Below are positions 9,836 through 19,408 of a stretch of 64,000 nt of DNA, one piece after another. The position numbers and the translations under genes are program-made. Below the pieces are notes generated by a model. It saw only the letters and a list, made by a program, of their open reading frames with translations. It was not told where the DNA came from and ran no database searches. Each line of letters opens with the position of its first letter. The stretch's first letter is position 1. The DNA comes from Calonectria ilicicola (Eukaryota > Ascomycota > Sordariomycetes > Hypocreales > Nectriaceae): assembly GCA_020809705.1 (NCBI GenBank), contig CP085831.1, positions 3,286,001-3,350,000 of the forward strand. The letters run 5' to 3'.

Positions 9836-12265
9836 TTATTCAATGCGAATATGGCGCTTTCTAATGAGGTCGTTCAAAACTTCCAAGTACTCTATGCGCC
9901 TATATTCTCCCTTCTTACGGCGAACAGGGTTAAGTGTCATTTTCTGACAGATAGACTTCGCCGGGACCCCGGATATTAAAGGCTTTGATTTGACAAGAGT
10001 ATTCATAAAGTGGTCGACCGCCTTTGGAAGCATATCCTCCTCCCAAATGGACGGATGCACTCCAGCACCAGTGGCAAATATGAAGCCCACAATTTCAGCA
10101 ACATCGGTCTCGAAGGCAGTGATTATGCCATCAGTCACCATTATCCCATCTTCGTGATAATAGTCAAGTAGCTTCTTGAGCGTTTCTTCCGCTACGTTGC
10201 GTAAATTGAAGTAGCTAAAAATGAGATCGGGGACATCTGTGTGGATGATGCGGGCGACGTGGTACATGAGCTCATTTGCTGTGACATTCTTCACTGCTTG
10301 GGGGCCAATTTGGTCTAGAAGACTCTGCATAAAGACGGGATCCCAGGGCCTCTTTTCTGGCTCTCCTTCTCTGCCTGGTTCCAGTCGCGATGCACACCAT
10401 AGTGACCAAGGCGCTCTATACTGGAGCTTATAGGTGCCCGTTTTGCTTTTTGGGGCGGGGAACCAGTCGGTTGGCGAGATGCCGCGACTTATGCAGTAAT
10501 TTTTGAAGTGAGCCTCCGGTGATGTCGGTGTCTCGCAGAAGACGAAGAAGGGCCTGTTCCCTTGCGTCTCGAGGAGGTGCTCGAGGTCTGACCAATGTAC
10601 CACTCGCTGTGAGTTCGATAATTGATGCTGCTGGATCGCCCTGTAAAGTTGGACGAGGTGCACCGCAGTACCGGTTTCGGCTGCGTAAGCAATGCCCGCT
10701 CGATGAAACATTGCGCGAGTGTAGTGTATCCATAGGCCACACCAGACCGGGTTGTGTCTGTAAAACCCTGGGAGCTCGGTGCCTTTGCTCTTCCCATCAG
10801 TTTTCAGAGCAGCTTCTTTGCGGGCAGCTGTGACAATATCAACATGTTTCATTCTTGCGGTGACCATGTCGAGTAGATGTGTAAGCTCCTTTGACGGTTC
10901 CTTGCCTGAATCTGATACTGATTTGATTGCGCGTTCCATGTGTTCGGCTAGATCCTGATTGAAGCGCTCAAACTCAGCTAGGGACCACTTAACGTGTGAT
11001 CCTAATATCTCCAAAATGCGAAGGTGGTTTCTGGTTGCAAAACATAACCAAATGGGGATGTACTTTGTCTCAAACATCATCTTTAGCCCGCTTTGGAATT
11101 GGTCGATTACCGGCACATCTTTTGATACGGATAGTAGAGCGTAGTCTGTTACTACTTCATAGATCGCTGCCTTCTGCTGTGCCCATAGCTGCCCAAGCAT
11201 TCTGTGCCCTTTTAGATGGTCATAGGCACGATACCACCCGAACTTGCCGTCATAATAAGGGATATCTATTCCATTGAACAGGTCCTCTTTTACCATGTAA
11301 TCAAGCAGGGCGAGAACATCGATCATGTAGAGGATGCCCAGCTGGTAGTTATTGGGATCCAGGTCCTTATATAAATCTTGGTTCCTGGATCTACAATGGG
11401 TGCTGAACAGGAGGGGTAGTAGCTTTACCGCACCGCCGTGCTTCTTCAGCAGAGGCTCCGTCTCCTCTTCCATACTGCGCGCTAGCCCGAGGGCCATGTT
11501 GGTGCCTACAGCAGCGGCGGCCAAATCCAACCTGCCTTGGTCATATTCCAACCACATCTTGGAGGTATAGTAGCAAAGATCTCTCAAATCTTTGAAAAGA
11601 GCGATAAACGCAAAAAGACATTCCTCTTGTGAGTCATCATCATTGCCCTCAACCGTGTACTCAACGTCAACGGTTAGGGTTAAAGCCACGTCGCCTAGTT
11701 TCGATAATTCCTCCTCTGGCTTGCACTGGTACAGCGACTGTAAGAAGTCAGGAGGATGGGCAGCTCTGGACTGTTCCCAAAACTCATCCTCATTATATTC
11801 ATCTTCATCTTCATCTTCATCTTCATCTTCATCTTCATCCATGGGAATCACATCTTCACTGTCAGCGCCGTCGGGTTCAAATAGGATGTCGCGGAGCTTC
11901 TCCAGCACGCCAACGAAATTGGTGTGCGTCGCCGCATCGGCTTCAGCGCTGAGATCCTAGTCAGGTCCGTTGGGATGCAGGCAAAGGGTCTTGCGCGCAC
12001 GGATGACGTGCTCCAGAGCCGTGTCGATGACGGATGGGATCCCGACCTCGTCACCGACGTCAGGTGGTGGTGTGCTGGCGATGAACTCGGCCAGCGGGAC
12101 CAAGTCTCGGATAGGTAGCTGGTACTTGGTCTCGCTGGGCTGCACACGTGTTGTGAAGAAGCCTGTGTAACCTCGGTCTATGGCCGTCGCGACGATCCAT
12201 GAGGCCACGGCATCAGTCACATGCTTGTATTTTTTATAAGTTGAAAAAAGGCATGGAGGCTCCAT
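9836..12265 (-). CDS. DUF6604 family protein (copy 2), interrupted by in-frame TAG
   Basis: This is a paralogue of the 2198-4585 gene and aligns along its whole length in one frame. The ATG at 12265 begins MEPPCLFSTYKKYKH, matching copy 1. The frame runs to a TAG at 11957-11959 (codon 103) and then continues open, same frame, to the stop at 9836. The block after the TAG (NFVGVLEKLRDIL) matches copy 1, so the stop sits inside a conserved stretch. The codon aligned with it in copy 1 is CAG. If the TAG is real, this is either a pseudogene or a gene restarted at the ATG at 11908 (690 residues). I could not find a well-formed intron that removes it. A run of Asp/Glu is encoded by a (GAAGAT)n microsatellite just after. 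The function of the family is unknown. Confidence 0.75.
11800..11838. repeat. (CTTCAT)n hexanucleotide microsatellite inside DUF6604 copy 2
   Basis: About six and a half units of CTTCAT on the plus strand encode alternating Asp/Glu on the minus strand. DUF6604 copy 1 has an acidic region at the same place but no pure hexanucleotide run, so the tract expanded after duplication. Confidence 0.8.
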
Positions 12266-12723
12266 TTTTGGTAAACAGATGGTTGTCAAGTAGATACTAG
12301 CGCTTGTTGAGAAAAGGGGCAAATGTGAAAAAGGCTGAAGATTACAAAATTAAAATCCGCTCGGGACGGTAAACATGAGCGGAATTGCAAATGGAAATCT
12401 TTTCATAACAAGTCTAGTTTTTCTTTTTTTTTTTTTTTTTTTTTTTAGTTCTCCTTTCTTTTCTTTTTTTTTTTGGAATGGTGAGGGAATGGAGGCACTC
12501 ATCACTTGGAGTTAGTGTCTTGATCCCCCATCTAGAGTTTAGTGCCTCAAATTACTGCCCCGCTCGTGATCCACAGCTACCCTACAGATAATATGGACTA
12601 TGCTTCCATTCTAGTATCGTGTGACTCTAGTAAACAACTGAACTAGAGTATGTGGGCCGTCAAGTGAGATAAAGAATTACCAGAGTGGCAAGAGACATAA
12701 AAATACCTCCATTAGAACTCGGG
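12266..12723. other. Promoter region of DUF6604 copy 2, with long poly-T tracts
   Basis: It has a T-run around 12421-12447 and another near 12465-12475. Between 12475 and 12660 the order of blocks mirrors the region upstream of DUF6604 copy 1. No gene seen. Confidence 0.4.
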
Positions 12724-13086
12724 TTAGCTGCCATTTCGCCCAAACCCCTTCCATGTTTGCGGTGCACCGGGTAGTTTAAACCCTGACGATCGAAACGTCT
12801 GAAACACTGCATTCGGGTCATACTTTGTGCCGTGGCTTTCAAGAAACTTATAGACTCGGATCCGTAGCTTTTTAGCGGGTCTTGGTCTCCAAGAGCATAG
12901 TTCAGATACTTGGTTCTGGAATGAATCTGCCGTAATTCCGAGGAGCCATATTATTGCAGGTCCATCGGCAACGACGTCATCAAGACCAAGCACATTGCCA
13001 CCACCCCCTCGCGCATTAGCTGCGAATGACTTCGTAACCGGGTGATATTCAGCAAATAGACTAAAATTTGATCCTTGCGGTGCCAT
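12724..13086 (-). pseudogene. C-terminal remnant of an FAD-linked (berberine-bridge-like) oxidoreductase
   Basis: An open stretch of 120 residues resembles only the last part of fungal FAD_binding_4/BBE-like oxidoreductases. It has a GGGGNVLGLDDV block, a DGPAIIWLLGIT strand, and a terminal KYDPNAVFQTFRSSGFKL that is typical of the extreme C-terminus. Upstream of the ATG at 13086 the frame meets a stop (TAG) and no FAD-binding region follows, so the N-terminal 350 or so residues are missing. A short tail follows the usual end. It lies between DUF6604 copy 2 and a Zn2Cys6 regulator. It is most likely a decayed gene; a lineage-specific short protein is less likely. Confidence 0.6.
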
Positions 13087-13785
13087 ATATATTCTAACTA
13101 AGCATTCTTCTTGTTTGTCAAAACAATAAAACCGAGGGGTTGGACATCTCTATTCCAATGAGCATGCCATTACAAAATGCGCAATGCAGTAATTGAAAAC
13201 CGGACACATGACAGTATCTTAGTACGAGAGCAAAATTAAATAGACGGAAAAACCTTTAAATACATGAAACGGAAGAGTTCCATATTCCACCTCTAATGTA
13301 TTCTAATGGTTTAGGATGATTATTCAGCTGGGCTGTCGAATCCTTCAAGGAGACTGATCTAAATTTTATTTATTCGATCAAATTTACAAAGATTTTATTC
13401 ACTTTCGTCAACTCCCAGATTGTAATTGATAACAGCAGCTCAATATTTCCTTCTCCGAGAGCATGTTATATCTGAATTCTAGTGGAAGCAGCCACAATTT
13501 AGGACAGTGCAAGATAGCTCAGAATAGCTCAGGCATGAATTACAAACCTACATTTCTAAAAATCCAAGTTAGTCACCCAGTTTTGCTATAACCTCCCGAT
13601 TAAGAACCAAAATCAATGACATGCTATTCTCTGATGGAGCAAATGTGCTTGTTGCGACCGTATTAGTCCTCTATCAGTTAGCGCAGGCTCGCTTGCTCCA
13701 CCAGACCCAGTTAACGCGACGTGCATATTCTCATCAGCGCCAATCAACCTCACCCTTATCTATTTGTGATCCTCCTTGCTTGCTG
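13087..13785. other. Intergenic region upstream of the first Zn2Cys6 regulator
   Basis: No gene recognised. The frame of the regulator is open upstream to an ATG at 13621. The residues it would add (hydrophobic, Gln/Arg-rich) do not resemble the family N-terminus. Confidence 0.4.
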
Positions 13786-15819
13786 ATGATGCGCAAGTAC
13801 ATGAGCAAGCGGCAACGACCATGTGACTTCTGTCGCTCTCGTAAGACGGCCTGTCGCATTGAAGTATCTCCGCCTTGCCGCTCGTGTCAACTACATGGAA
13901 GAGAGTGCACTTTCGTCGAGGCAGCTCGTCCACGCAAGAAACAGGAATTGGCTGAGCCAACAGATGAGAACCATGGCGAAAGCCACAGCGACGCCACAAG
14001 CGTGGGCAGCGCTCCGGTATTTCAAGACGCTCAGGTCGAAACTAATTTTACACCAAATGCCGCTGAAGTCAACAACCCGTCTCCGACAGGCGGCAGCACA
14101 TCATTCCCCGATATGAACATGCAATTTCTGCATCATCTCGACATTGATGGGCCCGAATATCAATTCATGTTCCGGACACCAGGCAGTCCCCAATCTGGCA
14201 TTTCACTAGGAAAGGAATTTCATACCTCCTCTCAGCCCACGCCAATAATAAATCCTCTCCTAGACACATCCGATGTTCTTCTTGACAGCATCGGTACTCT
14301 GAATCCTGAGACCCTGGGACTCAGTGGCGATATGGATCCATATCTTCTCCAACGGTACCAAACTGACGATAAGGGAAGCTTCAAGTTCAAACAACTCGCA
14401 ATTCAATCCGTTCACCCTGGTGCTGTTCCCGTTCAGTTTCTCATCTCCCAGCAAACACTCTTCACACGAAGTAGAGAAGAAGCTGGGCACGCCTTCGAAA
14501 AAGAGACTGAGCTGAAGGCTCTGTTGGAAGCTGAAATTTCCATAGATATGGGGAGGAGATTAATTTCCTTGTTTCAAAGATTTATCGCTCCGCAGTATCC
14601 AATCTTCTCAACTGAGCTAATGCCTGATTCATCCAACACACCCTCATATTTATTAGCAGCCATCTACTCCATTGCATTTCCTTTCGCCATGTACGATGAT
14701 CAGCTATGCATAGACATGGCCTATGATTCTCCTCCATATGAGCCGCTAGCTCGTATCATAAATACCTCATTAGCTTATGAGATACACTCACCCGGCATAA
14801 CTCTAGTGCAGACCCTGCTTTTAATAGTCTCTCGTCCATCATCGAACCCGCGCGTATCAGATGCATCTTACCGGTGGTCGATGCTAGGAATGCTTATATC
14901 AGCTGCAGTGAACATCGGGTTACATTTAAACCCTTCCGCTTGGAAAATATCTTCTTCTGAAATTTCCCAACGTCGTCGCATCTCGTTTACCATTTTTGCG
15001 ACCGATAAATGGTTGGCTGCCAGTCTTGGGCGACCGCCGCACATCAATGGAGACAACTGGCTAGTCACTTCTCTCAGGGATAATGATCAATATGGGTCTG
15101 GTCTGTCAAATGAACAATGGAATGAAGTACTTGACTTTTCTACTTTGACATCTGGGTTAGACACTGCTCTGTCCAGCCTCTAGTGAGTTTATCTACTTCC
15201 ATAAAATCCATCCCGCTAACTAGCGTTCAGCTCCTTAAGAGCAATGGATGCCCTTGTTCAAGACCCCGAAAGTGGATTCCTTACAGCAAAAAGAGTGATA
15301 CAATCACTTGATCCAAGACATGGGGGACACTGCAGCGACCACTCCATGTTTGGTGCCGTTCTTACTCTTGGACATCATTACACAATTCTCCTCGCCCTTC
15401 GCGCAGCCATGAGACCATATCTAAACGATCCAGGTGACATGGATTCCTCACACACTATATCTAAAGCCCATTTGAGAATGGAAATCAAGAGTCAGGTCTC
15501 CAGATATTTAGAGTTCATTAAGAGCTTGATGATTGACAACGTGAACGGATTTTGGCCTCCGTGGTGTCAAGGTGCATTTTCATCCTTATGCTTCACTCAG
15601 CTTCTAATGGCTACTTCCTCTCCTACTCACCAGGAAGCGGTATCATGGGTTGACATTTTGCAACAAACCCGCAGACAACTTCTACTCAAGTCAAGTTCAC
15701 TCCCTGTACTTCGCCTGGGCTTGCTACGGATTGACTCTATTTTCTGGCGCGGAGTGACGAAAGTGTTGAAACTAGAGGATCACGTTGCAGACGCATTTAG
15801 AGCAGCCCAAGAAACTTGA
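13786..15819 (+). CDS. Zn2Cys6 fungal-specific transcription factor
   Basis: Two exons, 13786-15182 and 15231-15819, with a 48-bp GTGAGT...CAG intron, giving 661 residues from the ATG at 13786. An in-frame ATG at 13621 and another at 13801 are alternatives. The DNA-binding cluster starts within about 15 residues of the start: CDFCRSRKTACR, then PPCRSCQLHGRECTF, with basic residues following. The middle of the protein has a fungal_trans-type domain: LISLFQRFIAPQYPIFS, RWSMLGMLISAAVNIGLHL, and then RRRISFTIFATDKWLAASL and GRPPHI. That last pattern recalls DAL81/TamA-type regulators of nitrogen use, but I cannot confirm orthology. It is adjacent to and convergent with the D-amino-acid oxidase gene, so it may be a local regulator. 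Confidence 0.85.
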
Positions 15820-15873
15820 AATAGCGCATTAAATCAATACAAAAGGTTTATTAAGAGAATATGGATCTGGATT

Positions 15874-17137
15874 TCAAAGTCGCGCACGAGGCTCCTCCTT
15901 CTTGAGCTCCCGCAACACATCATCCACAGTATTGACAGCATCCAATGACATGCCATAGCCAGCTTGGAAACCAGTACCACCGGCTCCGTAATTATGGACA
16001 ATTATCTTTTTCTCGCCGGAGATGAGAATCTCGTCGCGCTCAACTCGTGCACCACCTTCGCGAGAAGGACGTAACCCAGCCACAACAGCAAGAATTTCGG
16101 ACTCCCCCTGTCGTAGCTCCGAACTCAATTCCTTGGTGCGCTTTAGGATTGATTCAGTTTCATACGAGTATGTTGCTCCATCGCTGCACGCCATGTTAGT
16201 CATTTTTAAATCACTTAGTCATACTCGACCAAAACTTACCCGTTTCCCTTCTGCATATAGCCACCCAAAATGACATTACCATTCGACTCGGGACGGGGAA
16301 TCACATATGTCTCATAGTCGTCTCCGTGTCGCATAATGTTTGTCTTTACAAATGGGGCTCTAACTAGCAGAACCTGTCCCCTCGTTGGGTAGCACTTGGG
16401 ATCCTCGACACCGGGGAGTGTCCTAGCTGCGTTTCCGGTGCAGTTGAAGACAATCTTAGTAGCAGGGCTGGAAAATGCGGCTTGGATACTTGGTAGCTTT
16501 TGGCGCACAAATGTGACACCATATTGCTCCTTCAACCTTTTATACAGATAACTGATATGACTGGGGGCGTTGACGGTGAGGGTAGTGAAGGATGCGCCAA
16601 ATTTGACACCCGCGGGCAACCCCTCCGCGGGCAAAGGGCGAAACTGTGATGTGTCAGAAATGGAGCAAATTGACGGTGACCGGGCCACCCACGTCCTCTA
16701 GATATTCTGACATGGCCTTTATTTTTTCATAAGGCACATTTTGATCCCAAAATTCGGTTGACGGAGTTCTTTGCACAAAGTTTTTCTCTGGCTGCTGTTC
16801 AGAGGCGAGTTTCGTCAGATGGGCGTATCCCATCTTGTCCCATCTCAGCGCATGGGCATCAGTGCCAGAAATCGCAGAAAAATTGCAACCAGCCCTAAAT
16901 TTATCAGAAATACCATTCAGATAATTTTCAACTCGTTTACTTACCATGGTGAAGTGTACGTAATGGCAGTGTCTCCGGGAAGATGCTCAGCAATGACAGT
17001 TATGGACTTTCCATAGCCTCTCTCTGAGAGAATCAAGGCGACATCAAGCCCAATAATTCCAGCACTGCAGATGGTTAGACAAATCAATTGAATGAGCTTT
17101 GGACATACCCGACAATCACAATACTATCCGGTGCCAT
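15874..17137 (-). CDS. D-amino-acid oxidase family flavoprotein, peroxisomal
   Basis: Five exons on the minus strand: 17137-17109, 17064-16945, 16894-16693, 16643-16240 and 16183-15874, giving 354 residues. The N-terminus has the FAD-binding dinucleotide fold IVIVGAGIIGLDVALILSE. The interior has DAAO features: TSPWAGCNFS, FRPLP, FNCTGNAARTL, GQVLLVRAP and GLRPSREGG with the substrate-binding Arg. The C-terminal flavin-binding stretch is YGAGGTGFQAGYG. The last three residues, ARL, fit the PTS1 peroxisome signal ([SAC][KRH]L). Expected reaction: oxidative deamination of D-amino acids to 2-oxo acids with ammonia and hydrogen peroxide. The length fits the family (about 340-370). Its neighbours are a Zn2Cys6 regulator, an esterase and a peptide transporter. 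HGATAR sites at 17201, 17438 and 17457 lie upstream of the start. Confidence 0.93.
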
Positions 17138-17607
17138 TTTTGCGATTTAGAGACCAGGATTTGTTGATTGGCAAGAACCAAGAATTGTATTACATCCATC
17201 AGATAATTTATACAGCTACCGAAAAACTAATGCCGATGCCGATGCTACCCCGCGAGCCCGGAGGCAAGCGACACGGAGACAGCCGGCGAAATCAACGTCC
17301 GATACTTGCTTTAGAGCCCAGCTGCTGTTCATCGCCTACGTGTGGATCTCATGACTCGCTGTACAAGGGTCCATCGGCGTTCTATTTGATTGGCGGCGTT
17401 CGGTATCTCTCCCCACTTAACAGGACCCGCCCTTCGGTGATAGCGGTGGGGAGCTTTTATCAGCAGTCCGAGACCGTATCTCCCATTCGTAATCAGGGTT
17501 ATTCAGGCTGATTTATGGTCAATTATGACTGCTTCCTGTCAAACTCGTGCGTCACCCAGGGGATCCAATGTGCTGTGATACTGTGCATTTCTGACATAAT
17601 ATAACTT
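17138..17607. promoter_or_regulatory. Upstream region of the D-amino-acid oxidase gene with three HGATAR sites
   Basis: AGATAA occurs at 17201-17206, TGATAG at 17438-17443, and TTATCA (TGATAA on the other strand) at 17457-17462. These fit the binding consensus of AreA/NIT2-type GATA factors. By chance about one such hexamer is expected per 340 bp on both strands, so three in 470 bp is only weak evidence on its own. Confidence 0.3.
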
Positions 17608-18913
17608 CTATGAATTGTAATGAACCCTTCTAAGTAACTGCACACTATCCTCAATGAATTCAAAGCTTTTAGTCATTCCCTTTTCAGGATGATTGTAGTA
17701 TGCAAACGCATGCGGTACCCCAGCGTACCGTTTAATAGTAACAGTGTTTCCTGCATCCTTCAGCATCTCGCCATAAAATTCTCCTTCGTCTCGCTCAAGG
17801 TCAAATTCTGCGGTCACGATATGGGCAGGAGGGAGATTTCTCATGTTGGGCGCCAGCACAGGTGTCATAACCCAACTATCCATGAGCCGCTCTTGTTCTT
17901 CTGCAAGTAGGTTAGCCCATATCGCATAATTGACCAATATACATACCTGAATCTTCACCCAGCCAGTATTTCAAAAACCACTGTTCTCGGCCCAGAGGGC
18001 TCCAGGGTAGGTTTGAGAACTCCCGGGCGCTTTCATATGGGCAGTTTTCAGGTGTCAACTTCCTGATCTTGGGGTTACAATATCGCATATCTGTTGCAGG
18101 GACTATCATTAAATGAAGTTTGATATCAACTCCCTCATCTCTTGCAAAATGGGCTAATACAGCAGACATGTGACCGCCAGCGGACAATCCTCCAAACGAG
18201 ACACTGCTGGGGTTAACATTTAACGTCTTGGCATTGTCAATGACCTTTAGGGTATTAGTGATGGGATAATTCTGAGTAAGATCACGACTTACCCATTTAA
18301 CCGCGTCCCAACAATCATAAATTGCGGTTGGAAACTTAAACTCGGGCCCCATTCGATAATCAACATCAATGACTTTGATGTTAGCCTCGTTGCATATGTG
18401 GCGACACCAAGCCGCTTCAGACTTTAGGCTACCCAGCACCCAGCCGCCTAGAAAATTAGAACTGATAGTCTCAGAAATAATTCGGGTATTAAAAACTTAC
18501 CTCCATGGAAATTAAGGTGCGCCGGGAATGGGCCAGGTCCCTCGGGCGTGTAAACTCTGACAGTAATGTCGCCAACTGGTTGAGATACTGCGATGTTATG
18601 GTCTTGGACGTGAAAGACATCAGGCCCTGAATATTTGGTCAAAACTTTTCTTCGAAAATATTGAGAAAGAAATACCAGAACATGTTCCTTCTGTGAAGCT
18701 GTACTTTGCCGGATCAAGTCGATACTCGTCAATTGAAACTTCATCAGCGCGAACCATAGAAGCCCCATGAGAGTTCCAAAGATCTCGCCACTCTGGATCT
18801 AGACCGTGGTATTCCCCGGGCAGAATTTCTAGTCGCCTTGCATTGGACAATGGAATTTTTGCCGGTTGAGTCCGGCTGTGAATGGTTGTTGTAGCGGTTG
18901 TACTCTTGGACAT
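17608..18913 (-). CDS. HSL-type alpha/beta hydrolase (esterase/lipase)
   Basis: Four exons: 18913-18676, 18626-18501, 18447-17947 and 17900-17608, giving 385 residues. Splicing reconstitutes the oxyanion-hole motif HGGGW across the second intron (the exon ends in FHG + G and the next begins GWVLGS). The nucleophile elbow is GLSAGG, the acid is likely the Asp in EFDLERDEG, and the base is the His in GVPHAF. This is the catalytic triad of the hormone-sensitive-lipase/arylacetamide-deacetylase family. There is no signal peptide, so it is probably cytosolic. The substrate is unknown. It shares a 495-bp divergent promoter with the peptide transporter, which suggests co-regulation. The AIYDCWDAVKW segment is typical of the family. 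Confidence 0.9.
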
Positions 18914-19408
18914 TGTAATTGGCAGTGCAATGGTGACTCGTACGACAACACGTCAATTAACAGAAAATCCTCTTGTTTAAAGAGCAATTTCGGGGAAAAA
19001 TTAATACACTCGGCGCCCATCCGGAGATGGTTGGCCGATGAATCCACAACATAGGCCAAAGATAATGGCGGCGTTGACAGTCATTGGTGGCGTTGCGAAG
19101 GGCGATCTCTTGACCCACATCACCTATCACGAGAGATAGCGCACTTGGACGCCACCTATCAACGGTGTCAGATTTGACCCCGCAATTATCTCTCGTGTGC
19201 TATCCCAGAACCTTGGGTCCGAGTCCACAGCTGCAGGCGCGCTCTATTTCCCCAAGTTTTAAAGAGTGCGTCAAGCCATGTCGGTTTACAGCATTACCTT
19301 GGTGGTCTGATTTTTCGATCCACGTTACATTTGGCTTGTCTGTGGGTCAAACATCATTTTGAGGCCTTTTTTCGGGTTTGCTCCTTCAAGTTGAACTTGA
19401 ATCTCAAA
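18914..19408. promoter_or_regulatory. Divergent promoter rich in HGATAR (GATA-factor) sites
   Basis: Five HGATAR matches lie in 132 bp: AGATAA 19060-19065, TGATAG (as CTATCA) 19124-19129, AGATAG 19134-19139, TGATAG (as CTATCA) 19156-19161, and AGATAA (as TTATCT) 19186-19191. About 0.4 would be expected by chance. The region drives the esterase leftward and the peptide transporter rightward. GATA sites in pairs or clusters are typical of genes under nitrogen catabolite control in ascomycetes. Confidence 0.5.

Noticed and set aside
11905..12030. An intron removing the TAG in DUF6604 copy 2
   Set aside because: A GTGCGC donor with the CAG at 11945-11947 breaks the frame; a GTCATC donor with the TAG itself as acceptor keeps the frame, but the donor is poor. 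I left it as an in-frame stop.
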